A stretch of 64,000 bases of DNA from an uncultured Collinsella sp. (GTDB lineage Bacteria; Actinomycetota; Coriobacteriia; Coriobacteriales; Coriobacteriaceae). The notes beneath the pieces were generated by a model that ran no database searches, was not told the DNA's origin, and saw nothing but the letters and a program-made list of their open reading frames with translations. A program made the position numbers and the translations under genes. The DNA lies in assembly GCA_905199225.1 (NCBI GenBank), contig CAJKFS010000006.1:9174-73173 (forward strand), read 5' to 3'. Shown one piece after another: positions 24,620 to 32,063 of this stretch. Numbering within the stretch: the stretch's first letter is position 1; each line of letters opens with the position of its first letter.

Positions 24620-25393
24620 ATGCTGCTCGCTATCGATATGGGAAACACGCAGACGGCCATGGGCCTGTTTGACGGAGACGAGCTGGTGCAGTCGTGGCGT
24701 ATGCCCACCGACCGCTCCTATACCGCCGACGAGATCCACGTGCGCCTGATGGGTTTCTTTAAGATGTACGGCCTTTCGCTCGATGCGGTCGACGCAATCG
24801 CCTTTGCGGGCGTGGTGCCGCAGCTCTCGCGCGAGTGGCACGCCGTGGCCGACCGCATTGCCGCGGACGCCATCGTCATCGGGCCGCAGACGGCCGCCGT
24901 AACCAAGCTGCGGGCGGCGCGCCCCCAGGCCGTTGGTGCCGACCGCATCGCCAACGCCGTCGCTGCCGAGACCTTCTATGGCGCGCCGGCGATCGTGGTG
25001 GACTTTGGCACCGCGACCAATATCGACGTCATCGATGAGGACGGTTATTACATTGGCGGAGCGATCGCGCCGGGCATCCGCATCTCCATGGACGCGCTTG
25101 CCGCCCGTGCCGCCAAGCTCGCCAGCGTGCCGCTCGAGGCGCCCGAGCACGCCATCGGCCGCGATACCGAGGAGTGCATCAAGGTCGGCGCCGTGATGGG
25201 CGCCGCCGCCATGGCCGAAGGCCTGGTCGCGCGCATGAAGCGCGAGCTGGGCCGCGACGATGCCACCGTTATCGCCACAGGCGGTCTCGCCGGCATCGTC
25301 GCCGGCTCGACCGATGCCTTCGACGTGGTAGACGGCCAACTCACCATCAAGGGCATCTGCGAAATCTACCGCCGCATGCAGGAGCTGGGATAG
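24620..25393 (+). CDS. coaX: Type III pantothenate kinase
   Basis: 257 residues. CoaX phosphorylates pantothenate in the first step of coenzyme A synthesis. It has the ASKHA-fold P-loop MLLAIDMGNTQTAMGLFDG at the N-terminus, GADRIANAVAA, the phosphate motif VVDFGTATNIDVID, GGAIAPGIRISMDAL, and ATGGLAGIVA near the end. The length is normal. ATG 24620 follows GGGAG by six bases; an ATG upstream at 24599 has no such site. A possible -10 (TACAAT) lies near 24577. A 41-bp palindrome follows at 25450. Confidence 0.93.
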   Translation: MLLAIDMGNTQTAMGLFDGDELVQSWRMPTDRSYTADEIHVRLMGFFKMYGLSLDAVDAIAFAGVVPQLSREWHAVADRIAADAIVIGPQTAAVTKLRAARPQAVGADRIANAVAAETFYGAPAIVVDFGTATNIDVIDEDGYYIGGAIAPGIRISMDALAARAAKLASVPLEAPEHAIGRDTEECIKVGAVMGAAAMAEGLVARMKRELGRDDATVIATGGLAGIVAGSTDAFDVVDGQLTIKGICEIYRRMQELG

Positions 25394-25449
25394 AGCAGGG
25401 GCTTAAGTCGAGCACGAGCGCGAGCGGCGAACTAGGCAACGCATCGGCC

Positions 25450-25490
25450 CTATTCCTCAAAATCGAAAGATTTTCAGTTTTGAGGAATAG
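25450..25490. repeat. 41-bp palindrome (CTATTCCTCAAAA), copy 1
   Basis: The arms CTATTCCTCAAAA and TTTTGAGGAATAG are exact complements, with flanking GCC/GGC extending the dyad to 47 bp. The interior reads TCGAAAGATTTTCAG, in which AAATC-GAAA-GATTT could form a small GNRA-capped stem. It lies between coaX and the stop of the AAA ATPase. Copies 2 and 3 are on the other side of that ATPase gene. Confidence 0.88.
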
Positions 25491-25499
25491 GGCTTTCTG

Positions 25500-26696
25500 C
25501 TAGGCCTCGTCGCACAGCCACCTCGCCAGGTCCACGATCTGCACCCCATTGCGGTCCGTGGCCTCGTGATGCGTGCGGGCGAGAATCATCTTGGGGTACG
25601 CGTCGCCAATGCTCAGCAGTGGTGAAATCTCGCGTTCAAATGTCTTATCCGAGCTGATGTCGTCGCTCACCTGAATGTAGAGCTTCTCGCTTCGCTTGAT
25701 TGCTACAAAGTCTATTTCCTTTTTATAGAGCACGCCGACGTATACCTCGTATCCGCGGCGCAGCAGCTCGATTGCCACCATGTTCTCGTATACGCGCCCC
25801 CAATCCATATCACGTGTACCGAGCAGCGCGTATTTGAACGCGTGGTCTGCCAGGTAATACTTCTCGCCGCTCTTAAGGTATTTTTTGCCGCGGATGTCGT
25901 ACCGACGAACTTTATAGAAGGCAAACGCATCGCACAGGTACCCCATGTACGTGCCGACCGTCTTGTTCGTTATCTTTAGCCCATCCGCGTTCAAAATATC
26001 CGTAATGTTACGTGCCGACGTTATGTTGGATACGTTGTCCATCATGTAATCGGCAATGCGCAGCAGCGCCGATTCGTTTCTCACGTTATGCCGCTGCACG
26101 ATATCTCTCACGATGAGCGTTTTGAAGACATTGGAGAGATATTGATAACGCTGCTCCTGCAGTGAATAAGGGTAGGAGCCGGACATACCGCCGGTTCTCG
26201 CGTACTCATCGAAGTCGCGGTCGACCTCGCCCTCGTCGCCATAGAGTCGATACTCCTCAAACGAGAATGGGAAAACCTCGATCTCAAACGTACGCCCCGT
26301 AAAGAGCGTCGACAGATCGCTCGACAGCAAAAAGGCATTCGATCCGGTAATGAATATGTCGTACTGCTCGGATGCGTGGAGGCTGTTGATCGCATGCTCA
26401 AAACCGTCGCACATCTGAACTTCATCGATAAGCAGAAAGTTTTGTTTGCCGGACACTCGATGCTCTTTTACATAGGCGAGCAGCGCGTGATACTCGAGCA
26501 GATTCTCGAACTCATCGAGGTTGTAGTTGATATGGATGACATTCGAATTGGACAGATTTGCCTCCACGTAATCGCGGAGGGCCTCGAGCAATTTTGATTT
26601 ACCGCTACGACGGATGCCCGTGATGACCTTGATGTCCGGCACGCCAATAAGGCTCGTCAACGTGTCCATATATGACGTTCTATTGATGAGTTTCAT
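25500..26696 (-). CDS. AAA ATPase with DUF4143 C-terminal domain
   Basis: 398 residues. Walker A is GIRRSGKSKLLEAL (about 28-41) and Walker B NFLLIDEVQ (about 88-96). Next comes a winged-helix/DUF4143 region (IVQRHNVRNESALLRIADYM, then TVGTYMGYLCDAFAFYKVRR) and a nuclease-like C-terminal segment (EIDFVAI). This large family is common in gut bacteria and its role is unknown; some links to mobile elements have been proposed. The gene looks less GC-rich than its neighbours and is bracketed by three copies of a 41-bp palindrome, suggesting horizontal gain. AGGAGG precedes the ATG. Confidence 0.88.
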   Translation of the reverse strand: MKLINRTSYMDTLTSLIGVPDIKVITGIRRSGKSKLLEALRDYVEANLSNSNVIHINYNLDEFENLLEYHALLAYVKEHRVSGKQNFLLIDEVQMCDGFEHAINSLHASEQYDIFITGSNAFLLSSDLSTLFTGRTFEIEVFPFSFEEYRLYGDEGEVDRDFDEYARTGGMSGSYPYSLQEQRYQYLSNVFKTLIVRDIVQRHNVRNESALLRIADYMMDNVSNITSARNITDILNADGLKITNKTVGTYMGYLCDAFAFYKVRRYDIRGKKYLKSGEKYYLADHAFKYALLGTRDMDWGRVYENMVAIELLRRGYEVYVGVLYKKEIDFVAIKRSEKLYIQVSDDISSDKTFEREISPLLSIGDAYPKMILARTHHEATDRNGVQIVDLARWLCDEA

Positions 26697-26722
26697 CGGG
26701 GCCTCCTCGCGGTCTTTTATCG

Positions 26723-26763
26723 CTATTCCTCAAAATTGAAAAATTTTCAGTTTTGAGGAATAG
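26723..26763. repeat. 41-bp palindrome (CTATTCCTCAAAA), copy 2
   Basis: Identical arms to copy 1. The interior is TTGAAAAATTTTCAG: the C-G pair flanking GAAA in copy 1 has become T-A, a compensatory change. It lies 26 bases upstream of the ATPase start. Confidence 0.88.
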
Positions 26764-26808
26764 GCTCTATAGCGAATATACCTCGCGAAAGACCGAGCTG
26801 CCTTAATC

Positions 26809-26849
26809 CTATTCCTCAAAAACGAAAATTTTTCAGTTTTGAGGAATAG
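26809..26849. repeat. 41-bp palindrome (CTATTCCTCAAAA), copy 3
   Basis: Same arms and length; interior ACGAAAATTTTTCAG. It begins 86 bp after the start of copy 2. Confidence 0.88.
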
Positions 26850-26881
26850 GGCGCTGGCAACCCATTCCCCAGATAGGCGAA

Positions 26882-26912
26882 ACCCTCCCCGGCACAGGCC
26901 GAGGAGGGTCTT
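26882..26912 (-). terminator. Possible terminator after the biotin ligase-like gene
   Basis: ACCCTCCTCGG pairs with CCGGGGAGGGT around CCTGTG. Only TTTCG follows on the minus strand, so the U-tract is short. Confidence 0.55.
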
Positions 26913-26948
26913 GTTGTCATGTCTATCTTTGGGCGCGAACGCCCCGCG

Positions 26949-27650
26949 CTACAGCCCGCGAATTCGTACGGCCTCGGGCGGAAACTCCTGCTCGCCGGCA
27001 TCGGTCTTAATGGTCGCGCGGCCCCAGATGTCCAGGCCTGCAAACACACCGACCGCAAGCGGCAGGCCGTTGGGCGACACCGCCGCAACTTGGCGGCCCA
27101 GCAGCGGCACCATGTCGAAGTACTCGCCCAGCACGGGAGCCAGCGGCCCTGCGGCGCCTTGCGGCGTGTTGGCAACAACCGCCCAGGCGTCCACGCGGGC
27201 CAGCACGGCGGCGGCCAGCGCCTCGACCAGCGCTTCGTCAGCCACGTCCACACCAAGCTCGCTCAACGCCGAACGCTCAATATCCACCGTCACGGCACCG
27301 AACATGCCCGCAGCACCGGCACCGCCGTTCACGGCAACACGCGCGAGCGACGTCTCAAACGCAGGCGTTCCGCACACGATATCGCTCGGCCACTGGATAC
27401 CCACCTTACCGGCAAGGCCCAACCCCGGCGTCGAAGCCGTGCCCACGAGCGCGTCCATCATGCCCATCGCGGCCACAAACGGCAGGCCGTGGAAGGCATG
27501 CATATTCACATCCGGACGCACGACCAGCGAAAACGTCAGCGATGCATCGCCCGCGTTCCACGCGCACCAGCCCGCGGACGCACCCTCGCGGCCCGCATCG
27601 CGCGCGGCGTCGAGCTCGGTGCCGGCGGCAACAGCATTCATCTCGATCAT
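26949..27650 (-). CDS. Biotin-protein ligase-like protein, degenerate motif
   Basis: 233 residues. The segment FSLVVRPDV, FVAAMGMMDAL, KVGIQWPSDIVCG (about 75-105) and the C-terminal SH3-like part (YFDMVPLLGRQVAAV, then GVFAGLDIWGRATI) match BirA-type ligases, where KWPND is the biotin site. The glycine/arginine-rich GRGRxGR loop that binds biotinyl-AMP is not preserved; the aligned region reads GREGASAGWCAWNAG. It may be inactive, or use a different loop. It starts directly after the FolP-FolK stop (TAGATG), implying coupling. An in-frame ATG at 27641 is an alternative. Confidence 0.6.
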   Translation of the reverse strand: MIEMNAVAAGTELDAARDAGREGASAGWCAWNAGDASLTFSLVVRPDVNMHAFHGLPFVAAMGMMDALVGTASTPGLGLAGKVGIQWPSDIVCGTPAFETSLARVAVNGGAGAAGMFGAVTVDIERSALSELGVDVADEALVEALAAAVLARVDAWAVVANTPQGAAGPLAPVLGEYFDMVPLLGRQVAAVSPNGLPLAVGVFAGLDIWGRATIKTDAGEQEFPPEAVRIRGL

Positions 27651-29393
27651 CTACATACGCCCCAATTCGCCCACGATATGGCCCACGCGGTCCTCGGGCT
27701 CCTTGACCTCGACGCCGTTGTAGCGGAAGAACCGCGCCGGGTCGTGCATCAAGTCCTCGAGCGGCACCAGCACAAAATCGCGTTCGCCGATCAGCGGATG
27801 CGGCAGGCGCAGCTTTTTGCCGCCGTGGGTCTCGCCGTCCATCCACAGCAGGTCCAGGTCGATGGTGCGCGGGCCGTTGGCCTTGGCCTTTTTGGAACGG
27901 TCGCGCCCAAGCTCGGCCTCGATCTTCATGAGCTCATCGAGCAGTACCAGCGGCGCCAGCTCGGTCTTGATCTCGATGACGGCGTTGGCAAACGCGTCCT
28001 GGCGCGTCTCGTAGGCCGGCTCGCTCTCGTAGATCTTGGAGGAGTTGGACACGCAGGTGAGTGGAATCTCGGCGATCATCTCGCGTGCGGCGCGGATGTT
28101 GTCGCAGCGATGCCCCAGGTTGGAGCCCACAGCCACAAACGCGCGGCGCGGCTGCGGCTTGGCAACCGCCCAGTAACCGTTCAGGAACTGCGCAAAACCC
28201 GCGGCGTCGTGCACGCGCACGATGTTGGCACCGGCCTGGATGGCGCCCAGGCACACGCCAAACGTGGCGGCATCGCGCTCGGCGGCCTCGGTCACGCCCG
28301 AGACGGCGCCCACAAAGCGCTTGCGCGACACGGCGCACATGAGCGGATAGCCCAGCGACGCCATCTTGGCAGTCTCGCGCTGGATGACGATGTCTTCGTT
28401 AGCCGACTTACCAAAGCCCGGGCCAGGATCGATGCAGATGCGGTCGCGCGACACGCCGGCATGGATGAGCGTGCGGGCCTGGTCGGACAGAAAGCCCATG
28501 ACGCGGCGCATGATGGGCGCCGAATCGGGCAGGGTGAAGCGGCGGAGCTGCGAGGTGGGCACGTAGGCTTCCTCGCGGCGGGCGCTGCGGCGCATCATGG
28601 CGGCCAGTCGGTCATTGGACTCCGATGCGGCCTCGGTGGCCTCGGGCGCGGCCTCGGGCGCGGGCGCGACGGTCTCGGCGGCAGCAGCCTGCTCGGCGGC
28701 CGGCGTCTCCTGCTCGCTTGAAGGCTCGGACGTGGGCTCCGGTTCGCCAAACGGCAACGAGGGCTGCACCACGCCGCCCGGAAGCTTGGCCTCCGGCTTA
28801 GGCTCGCCCAGCAACTTGCCGCGACGGCGGCGAGCCGGCTTCTCGGCCTCACGCGCGGCCTCGGCAGCCGCCTCGCGCGCCTTCTCGGCAACAAACGCCG
28901 CTGCCGAGGTATCGAGCTGCACCGTTGCGTGCGTGCGTGCGGGCGCGGCGACCTCGCCGGCATGCATCACGATGACGCCGCAGGTACTCGTCTTAACAAA
29001 CTCGACCATCTTGGGATCGGTGAAGCCCGTCACGTCGTTGACGATCGAGGCGCCGCAGCGCACGGCCGCCTTGGCAACCGCCACATGACGCGTGTCGATC
29101 GAGACGATGGCGCCCTCCTTGGCCAGCGCGCGCACCACGGGCAGCACGCGGCGAGCCTCCTCGTCGGGGTTGACCGGGGTAAAGCCGGGGCGCGTGGACT
29201 CGCCGCCCACGTCGATGATATCGGCGCCGGCGTCGAGCATCGCCAGGCCGTACTCGATGGCGGCATCGGGGTCGAAGTGCTCCCCGCCATCGCTAAACGA
29301 ATCGGGCGTCACGTTGAGGACGCCCATGATGCGCGGACGGTCAAAGCTGAGCTCGTACTTTCCGCACCGCCATGTCTTGCTGTCGTTCGCCAT
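27651..29393 (-). CDS. Dihydropteroate synthase fused to HPPK
   Basis: 580 residues and bifunctional in folate synthesis. The DHPS barrel starts at about residue 25 (GVLNVTPDSFSDGG, GGESTRPG, VNDVTGF, VIVMHAG) and resumes at about 295 (IDPGPGFGKS, SRKRFVGAV, RVHDAAGFAQF). Between them lies an inserted segment of about 135 residues rich in Ala, Glu and Pro, at the loop after strand 5. HPPK follows from about 413 (FVAVGSNLGHR, ESEPAYETRQDAFANAV, GPRTIDLDLL). The ATG at 29393 has AGGAGG six bases upstream, better than the ATG at 29399. Confidence 0.9.
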   Translation of the reverse strand: MANDSKTWRCGKYELSFDRPRIMGVLNVTPDSFSDGGEHFDPDAAIEYGLAMLDAGADIIDVGGESTRPGFTPVNPDEEARRVLPVVRALAKEGAIVSIDTRHVAVAKAAVRCGASIVNDVTGFTDPKMVEFVKTSTCGVIVMHAGEVAAPARTHATVQLDTSAAAFVAEKAREAAAEAAREAEKPARRRRGKLLGEPKPEAKLPGGVVQPSLPFGEPEPTSEPSSEQETPAAEQAAAAETVAPAPEAAPEATEAASESNDRLAAMMRRSARREEAYVPTSQLRRFTLPDSAPIMRRVMGFLSDQARTLIHAGVSRDRICIDPGPGFGKSANEDIVIQRETAKMASLGYPLMCAVSRKRFVGAVSGVTEAAERDAATFGVCLGAIQAGANIVRVHDAAGFAQFLNGYWAVAKPQPRRAFVAVGSNLGHRCDNIRAAREMIAEIPLTCVSNSSKIYESEPAYETRQDAFANAVIEIKTELAPLVLLDELMKIEAELGRDRSKKAKANGPRTIDLDLLWMDGETHGGKKLRLPHPLIGERDFVLVPLEDLMHDPARFFRYNGVEVKEPEDRVGHIVGELGRM

Positions 29394-29488
29394 GAACATC
29401 CTCCTAAAATGCCCACGCCGCCGAGCTTAGAGAGCTGGCGGCGGGGTCGCTTTGCACTCAGTCTTTCTATTGTATCCGCGCACACGGG

Positions 29489-30241
29489 CTAGAACGCAAA
29501 CGCGGCCGCGATGTCGCAAGAAATCAGCAGGTCGGCATTTGCATCCTGATCGGTGGGAGCAAGGTTGCATATGGCCAGCGTATCGCCGGTAAAGTAACGC
29601 GTAAGGCCTGCCGCCGGATACACCACGAGCGAGGTCCCACCCACAATGAGGGCATCGGCCGCGGCGATGGCGGCAACGGCACCGGTCAGCACGTGCTCGT
29701 CGAGCGGCTCCTCGTAGAGCACTACATCGGGCTTGATGCGCCCGCCGCACGCAGGACACACAGGCGCACCCGCGGCGTCCTCGTGCTCGCGCGAGCAAAT
29801 CCACTCGGCGCTATAGACCGCGCCGCACGACTGGCAAATGTTGCGATGGACCGATCCGTGCAGCTCGAACACGCGTTGCGAGCCGGCCACCTGATGCAGG
29901 CCGTCGATATTTTGCGTCACCACGGCATCAAGCTTGCCGGCGCGCTCCAGCTCGGCCAGCTTGATGTGGCAGCGGTTGGGCTTAGCGTTAAGCGCGATCA
30001 TCTTGGTGCGGTAAAAGTCGAAGAACTCCGCAGGATGCGCCTCGTAAAAGCTATGCGACAGTATGGTCTCGGGCGGATAGGCAAACTGCTGGTGATACAG
30101 GCCGTCCATGCTGCGGAAATCGGGGATGCCACTCGCCGTGGAAACGCCCGCGCCGCCAAAGAAGACCACGCGCTTGTGGGTATCAAAAAGCTCCGCCAGC
30201 GCGGCGGAGGCCTGCTTGGGATCCGATATTGCCTGCGTCAT
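29489..30241 (-). CDS. cobB: Sir2-type NAD-dependent protein deacylase
   Basis: 250 residues. It removes acyl groups from lysines using NAD. Conserved parts in order: FGGAGVSTASGIPDFRS (NAD site, about 30-46), TQNIDGLHQVAG (about 108-119), catalytic His in FELHGSVH (about 127), a zinc ribbon CQSC...CPAC, then GGTSLVVYPA. The length is normal for bacterial sirtuins. It is divergent from xthA, with 135 bases between the starts. A GGAGG sequence precedes the ATG. Confidence 0.92.
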   Translation of the reverse strand: MTQAISDPKQASAALAELFDTHKRVVFFGGAGVSTASGIPDFRSMDGLYHQQFAYPPETILSHSFYEAHPAEFFDFYRTKMIALNAKPNRCHIKLAELERAGKLDAVVTQNIDGLHQVAGSQRVFELHGSVHRNICQSCGAVYSAEWICSREHEDAAGAPVCPACGGRIKPDVVLYEEPLDEHVLTGAVAAIAAADALIVGGTSLVVYPAAGLTRYFTGDTLAICNLAPTDQDANADLLISCDIAAAFAF

Positions 30242-30376
30242 ATGAGTCCTCCGTCCTTGTTAGTCGGGCAGCGTTGGGCGACGTCCCAGCATGCGGCCTT
30301 TAAGTCAGCACGCGCGGAACCCACCCCGCCCCTGTTGCGTTAATCTTAAGCCTGCCAACCCCGTCGAAAGGACACC

Positions 30377-31195
30377 ATGCCTCAGACTTACACCTTTGCC
30401 TCGTGGAACGTTAACGGCCTGCGCGCCGTGCTCAAAAAGGACCCGAGCTTTATTCAAATCGCACAAGAACTCGACGTCGATATCCTGGCGCTGCAAGAGA
30501 CCAAGCTGCAAGAAGGCCAGGTTGATATTGACCTGCCCGGCTATCACCAAACCTGGAGCTACGCCGAGCGTAAAGGCTATTCGGGCACTGCGGTCTTTAG
30601 CCGCCAGGAACCGCTGCGCGTGCTGCACGCCGACGCGCTGTTACCCTACGCCGGCGAGGGCGAGGCGGCCGAGCTCGTCGCCCAAGCCGCAACCGAGGGC
30701 CGCGTCTGCGCGTTGGAGTTCGACAAGTTCTGGTTTGTGGATGTCTACACTCCCAACGCGCAAAACGAACTCGCCCGCATCGACGTGCGCATGGCCTGGG
30801 ATGATGCCTATCGCGGCTTTTTGAGCGCGCTCGAGCGCGAGACCGGCAAACCCGTCGTGACCTGCGGCGACTTTAACGTTGCGCACGAGGAGATCGACCT
30901 TAAGAACCCCAAGTCCAACCGCGGCAACGCAGGCTTTTCGGACGAGGAGCGCGGCAAGTTTACCGAACTGCTCAACGCCGGCTTTACCGATACCTGGCGC
31001 GCGGCAAACCCCGACGTCGAGAGCGTTTACAGCTGGTGGAGCTACCGCTTTAATGCCCGCAAGAACAACGCCGGCTGGCGCATCGATTACTTCTTGGTAA
31101 GTGATTCAATCGCCAATACCGTGCGCGACACCGGTATCCGCGGCGATATCTTCGGCAGCGACCACTGCCCCGTCACCCTCACGCTAGAGCTCTAG
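30377..31195 (+). CDS. xthA: Exodeoxyribonuclease III
   Basis: 272 residues. An AP endonuclease/3'-5' exonuclease of base-excision repair. It shows FASWNVNGLRA at the start, ALQETKLQEGQ (catalytic Glu), VDVYTPNAQ, TCGDFNVAHEEIDL (Asp/Asn pair), and the terminal GSDHCPVTL with the catalytic His. The ATG follows GAAAGGACACC. It is monocistronic and divergent from the sirtuin gene. Confidence 0.95.
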   Translation: MPQTYTFASWNVNGLRAVLKKDPSFIQIAQELDVDILALQETKLQEGQVDIDLPGYHQTWSYAERKGYSGTAVFSRQEPLRVLHADALLPYAGEGEAAELVAQAATEGRVCALEFDKFWFVDVYTPNAQNELARIDVRMAWDDAYRGFLSALERETGKPVVTCGDFNVAHEEIDLKNPKSNRGNAGFSDEERGKFTELLNAGFTDTWRAANPDVESVYSWWSYRFNARKNNAGWRIDYFLVSDSIANTVRDTGIRGDIFGSDHCPVTLTLEL

Positions 31196-31258
31196 CCCCA
31201 AGTAATTCCTGGGGGACAGAGAAAAACAGATCATGTGACCCCCTCCCCCCCCTATAAG

Positions 31259-31322
31259 TTGCGGTGGAATAGTTCCTGTTTGGGCAGCAAATAGCCAAAA
31301 ACGAGAACTATTCCACCGCAAG
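31259..31322. repeat. 64-bp palindrome (TTGCGGTGGAATAGTTC)
   Basis: Exact complementary 17-bp arms, TTGCGGTGGAATAGTTC and GAACTATTCCACCGCAA, enclose about 30 bases. A GGGGGACAG...GACCCCC element lies just before it (31211-31245). Both sit between the convergent xthA and ECF S-component genes and could help terminate either transcript. Confidence 0.8.
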
Positions 31323-31345
31323 TTCGTGAGGGAACGCGAAATGCC

Positions 31346-32059
31346 TTACAGCCCGTATTTCACGACGACACGGTTAATGCGGCGACACCAAGGCTTGTAC
31401 AAGGCGGCCAAAAACACGCAGGTCGCAAGGCCGTGCGTAATATCGAACGGCACTGCCGTGGCAAGACGCGCCGCGGCACCCGCCCAAGTAAGCGGCTGTA
31501 CAAAACCAATGATGTCATACGCGTTGATCACGACGCCATAGAGCAGGCCCGACGCAAAGCCGTAGGTCAGCAGCGCCGGCATACGCACGGTGCCATCGGC
31601 GCGGTCGAACGCACCCGCATACGCCAGCGCACCGCCAACGTATCCCACGAGCCCCCAGGCATACATCTGCCACGGCGTCCACATGCCCTGCCCAAAAAAG
31701 AAATTGCTGGTCAGCGCCGCCAACGCACCGACCATAAAGCCGTTACGACGACCGAGTGTCGCCCCGGCGATAATGGCGATGGCACTCACGGGTTTAAAGT
31801 CGGGAATGGGTCCAAACAGGATGCGCCCCGCCGCCGTCAGCGCCGCCAGCGCCAGCGTGGGCATAATCTGACGCAGGCCTGGACGCGATGCCTCATAGCC
31901 CGCAAAGAACAGCGCAAGCACCAACGCCACCACAACCAGCATGGCCAACGCTGCCTGCTCAACACCCGCCAGCAACGCGGCAGCCATCACCGCCGGCACC
32001 GCCAACAACAGCGGGATCTCCAGTTTTGCAAGCAAACGCGAGAAACGACAGTCCGTCAT
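31346..32059 (-). CDS. ECF transporter substrate-binding (S) component
   Basis: About 237 residues with six or more membrane helices. The core ALAALTAAGRILFGPIPDFK, then VSAIAIIAGATLG and GALAALTSNFFFGQGMWTPW is characteristic of ECF S-components of the cobalamin/queuosine-like group (CbrT/QueT type). It would bind a vitamin or related micronutrient in the membrane. No vitamin riboswitch is visible upstream of the operon. I start at ATG 32059, five bases before the stop of the upstream ATPase gene; a longer frame overlapping that gene is unlikely. Last gene of an ecfT-ecfA-S operon. Confidence 0.8.
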   Translation of the reverse strand: MTDCRFSRLLAKLEIPLLLAVPAVMAAALLAGVEQAALAMLVVVALVLALFFAGYEASRPGLRQIMPTLALAALTAAGRILFGPIPDFKPVSAIAIIAGATLGRRNGFMVGALAALTSNFFFGQGMWTPWQMYAWGLVGYVGGALAYAGAFDRADGTVRMPALLTYGFASGLLYGVVINAYDIIGFVQPLTWAGAAARLATAVPFDITHGLATCVFLAALYKPWCRRINRVVVKYGL

Positions 32060-32063
32060 CCCA

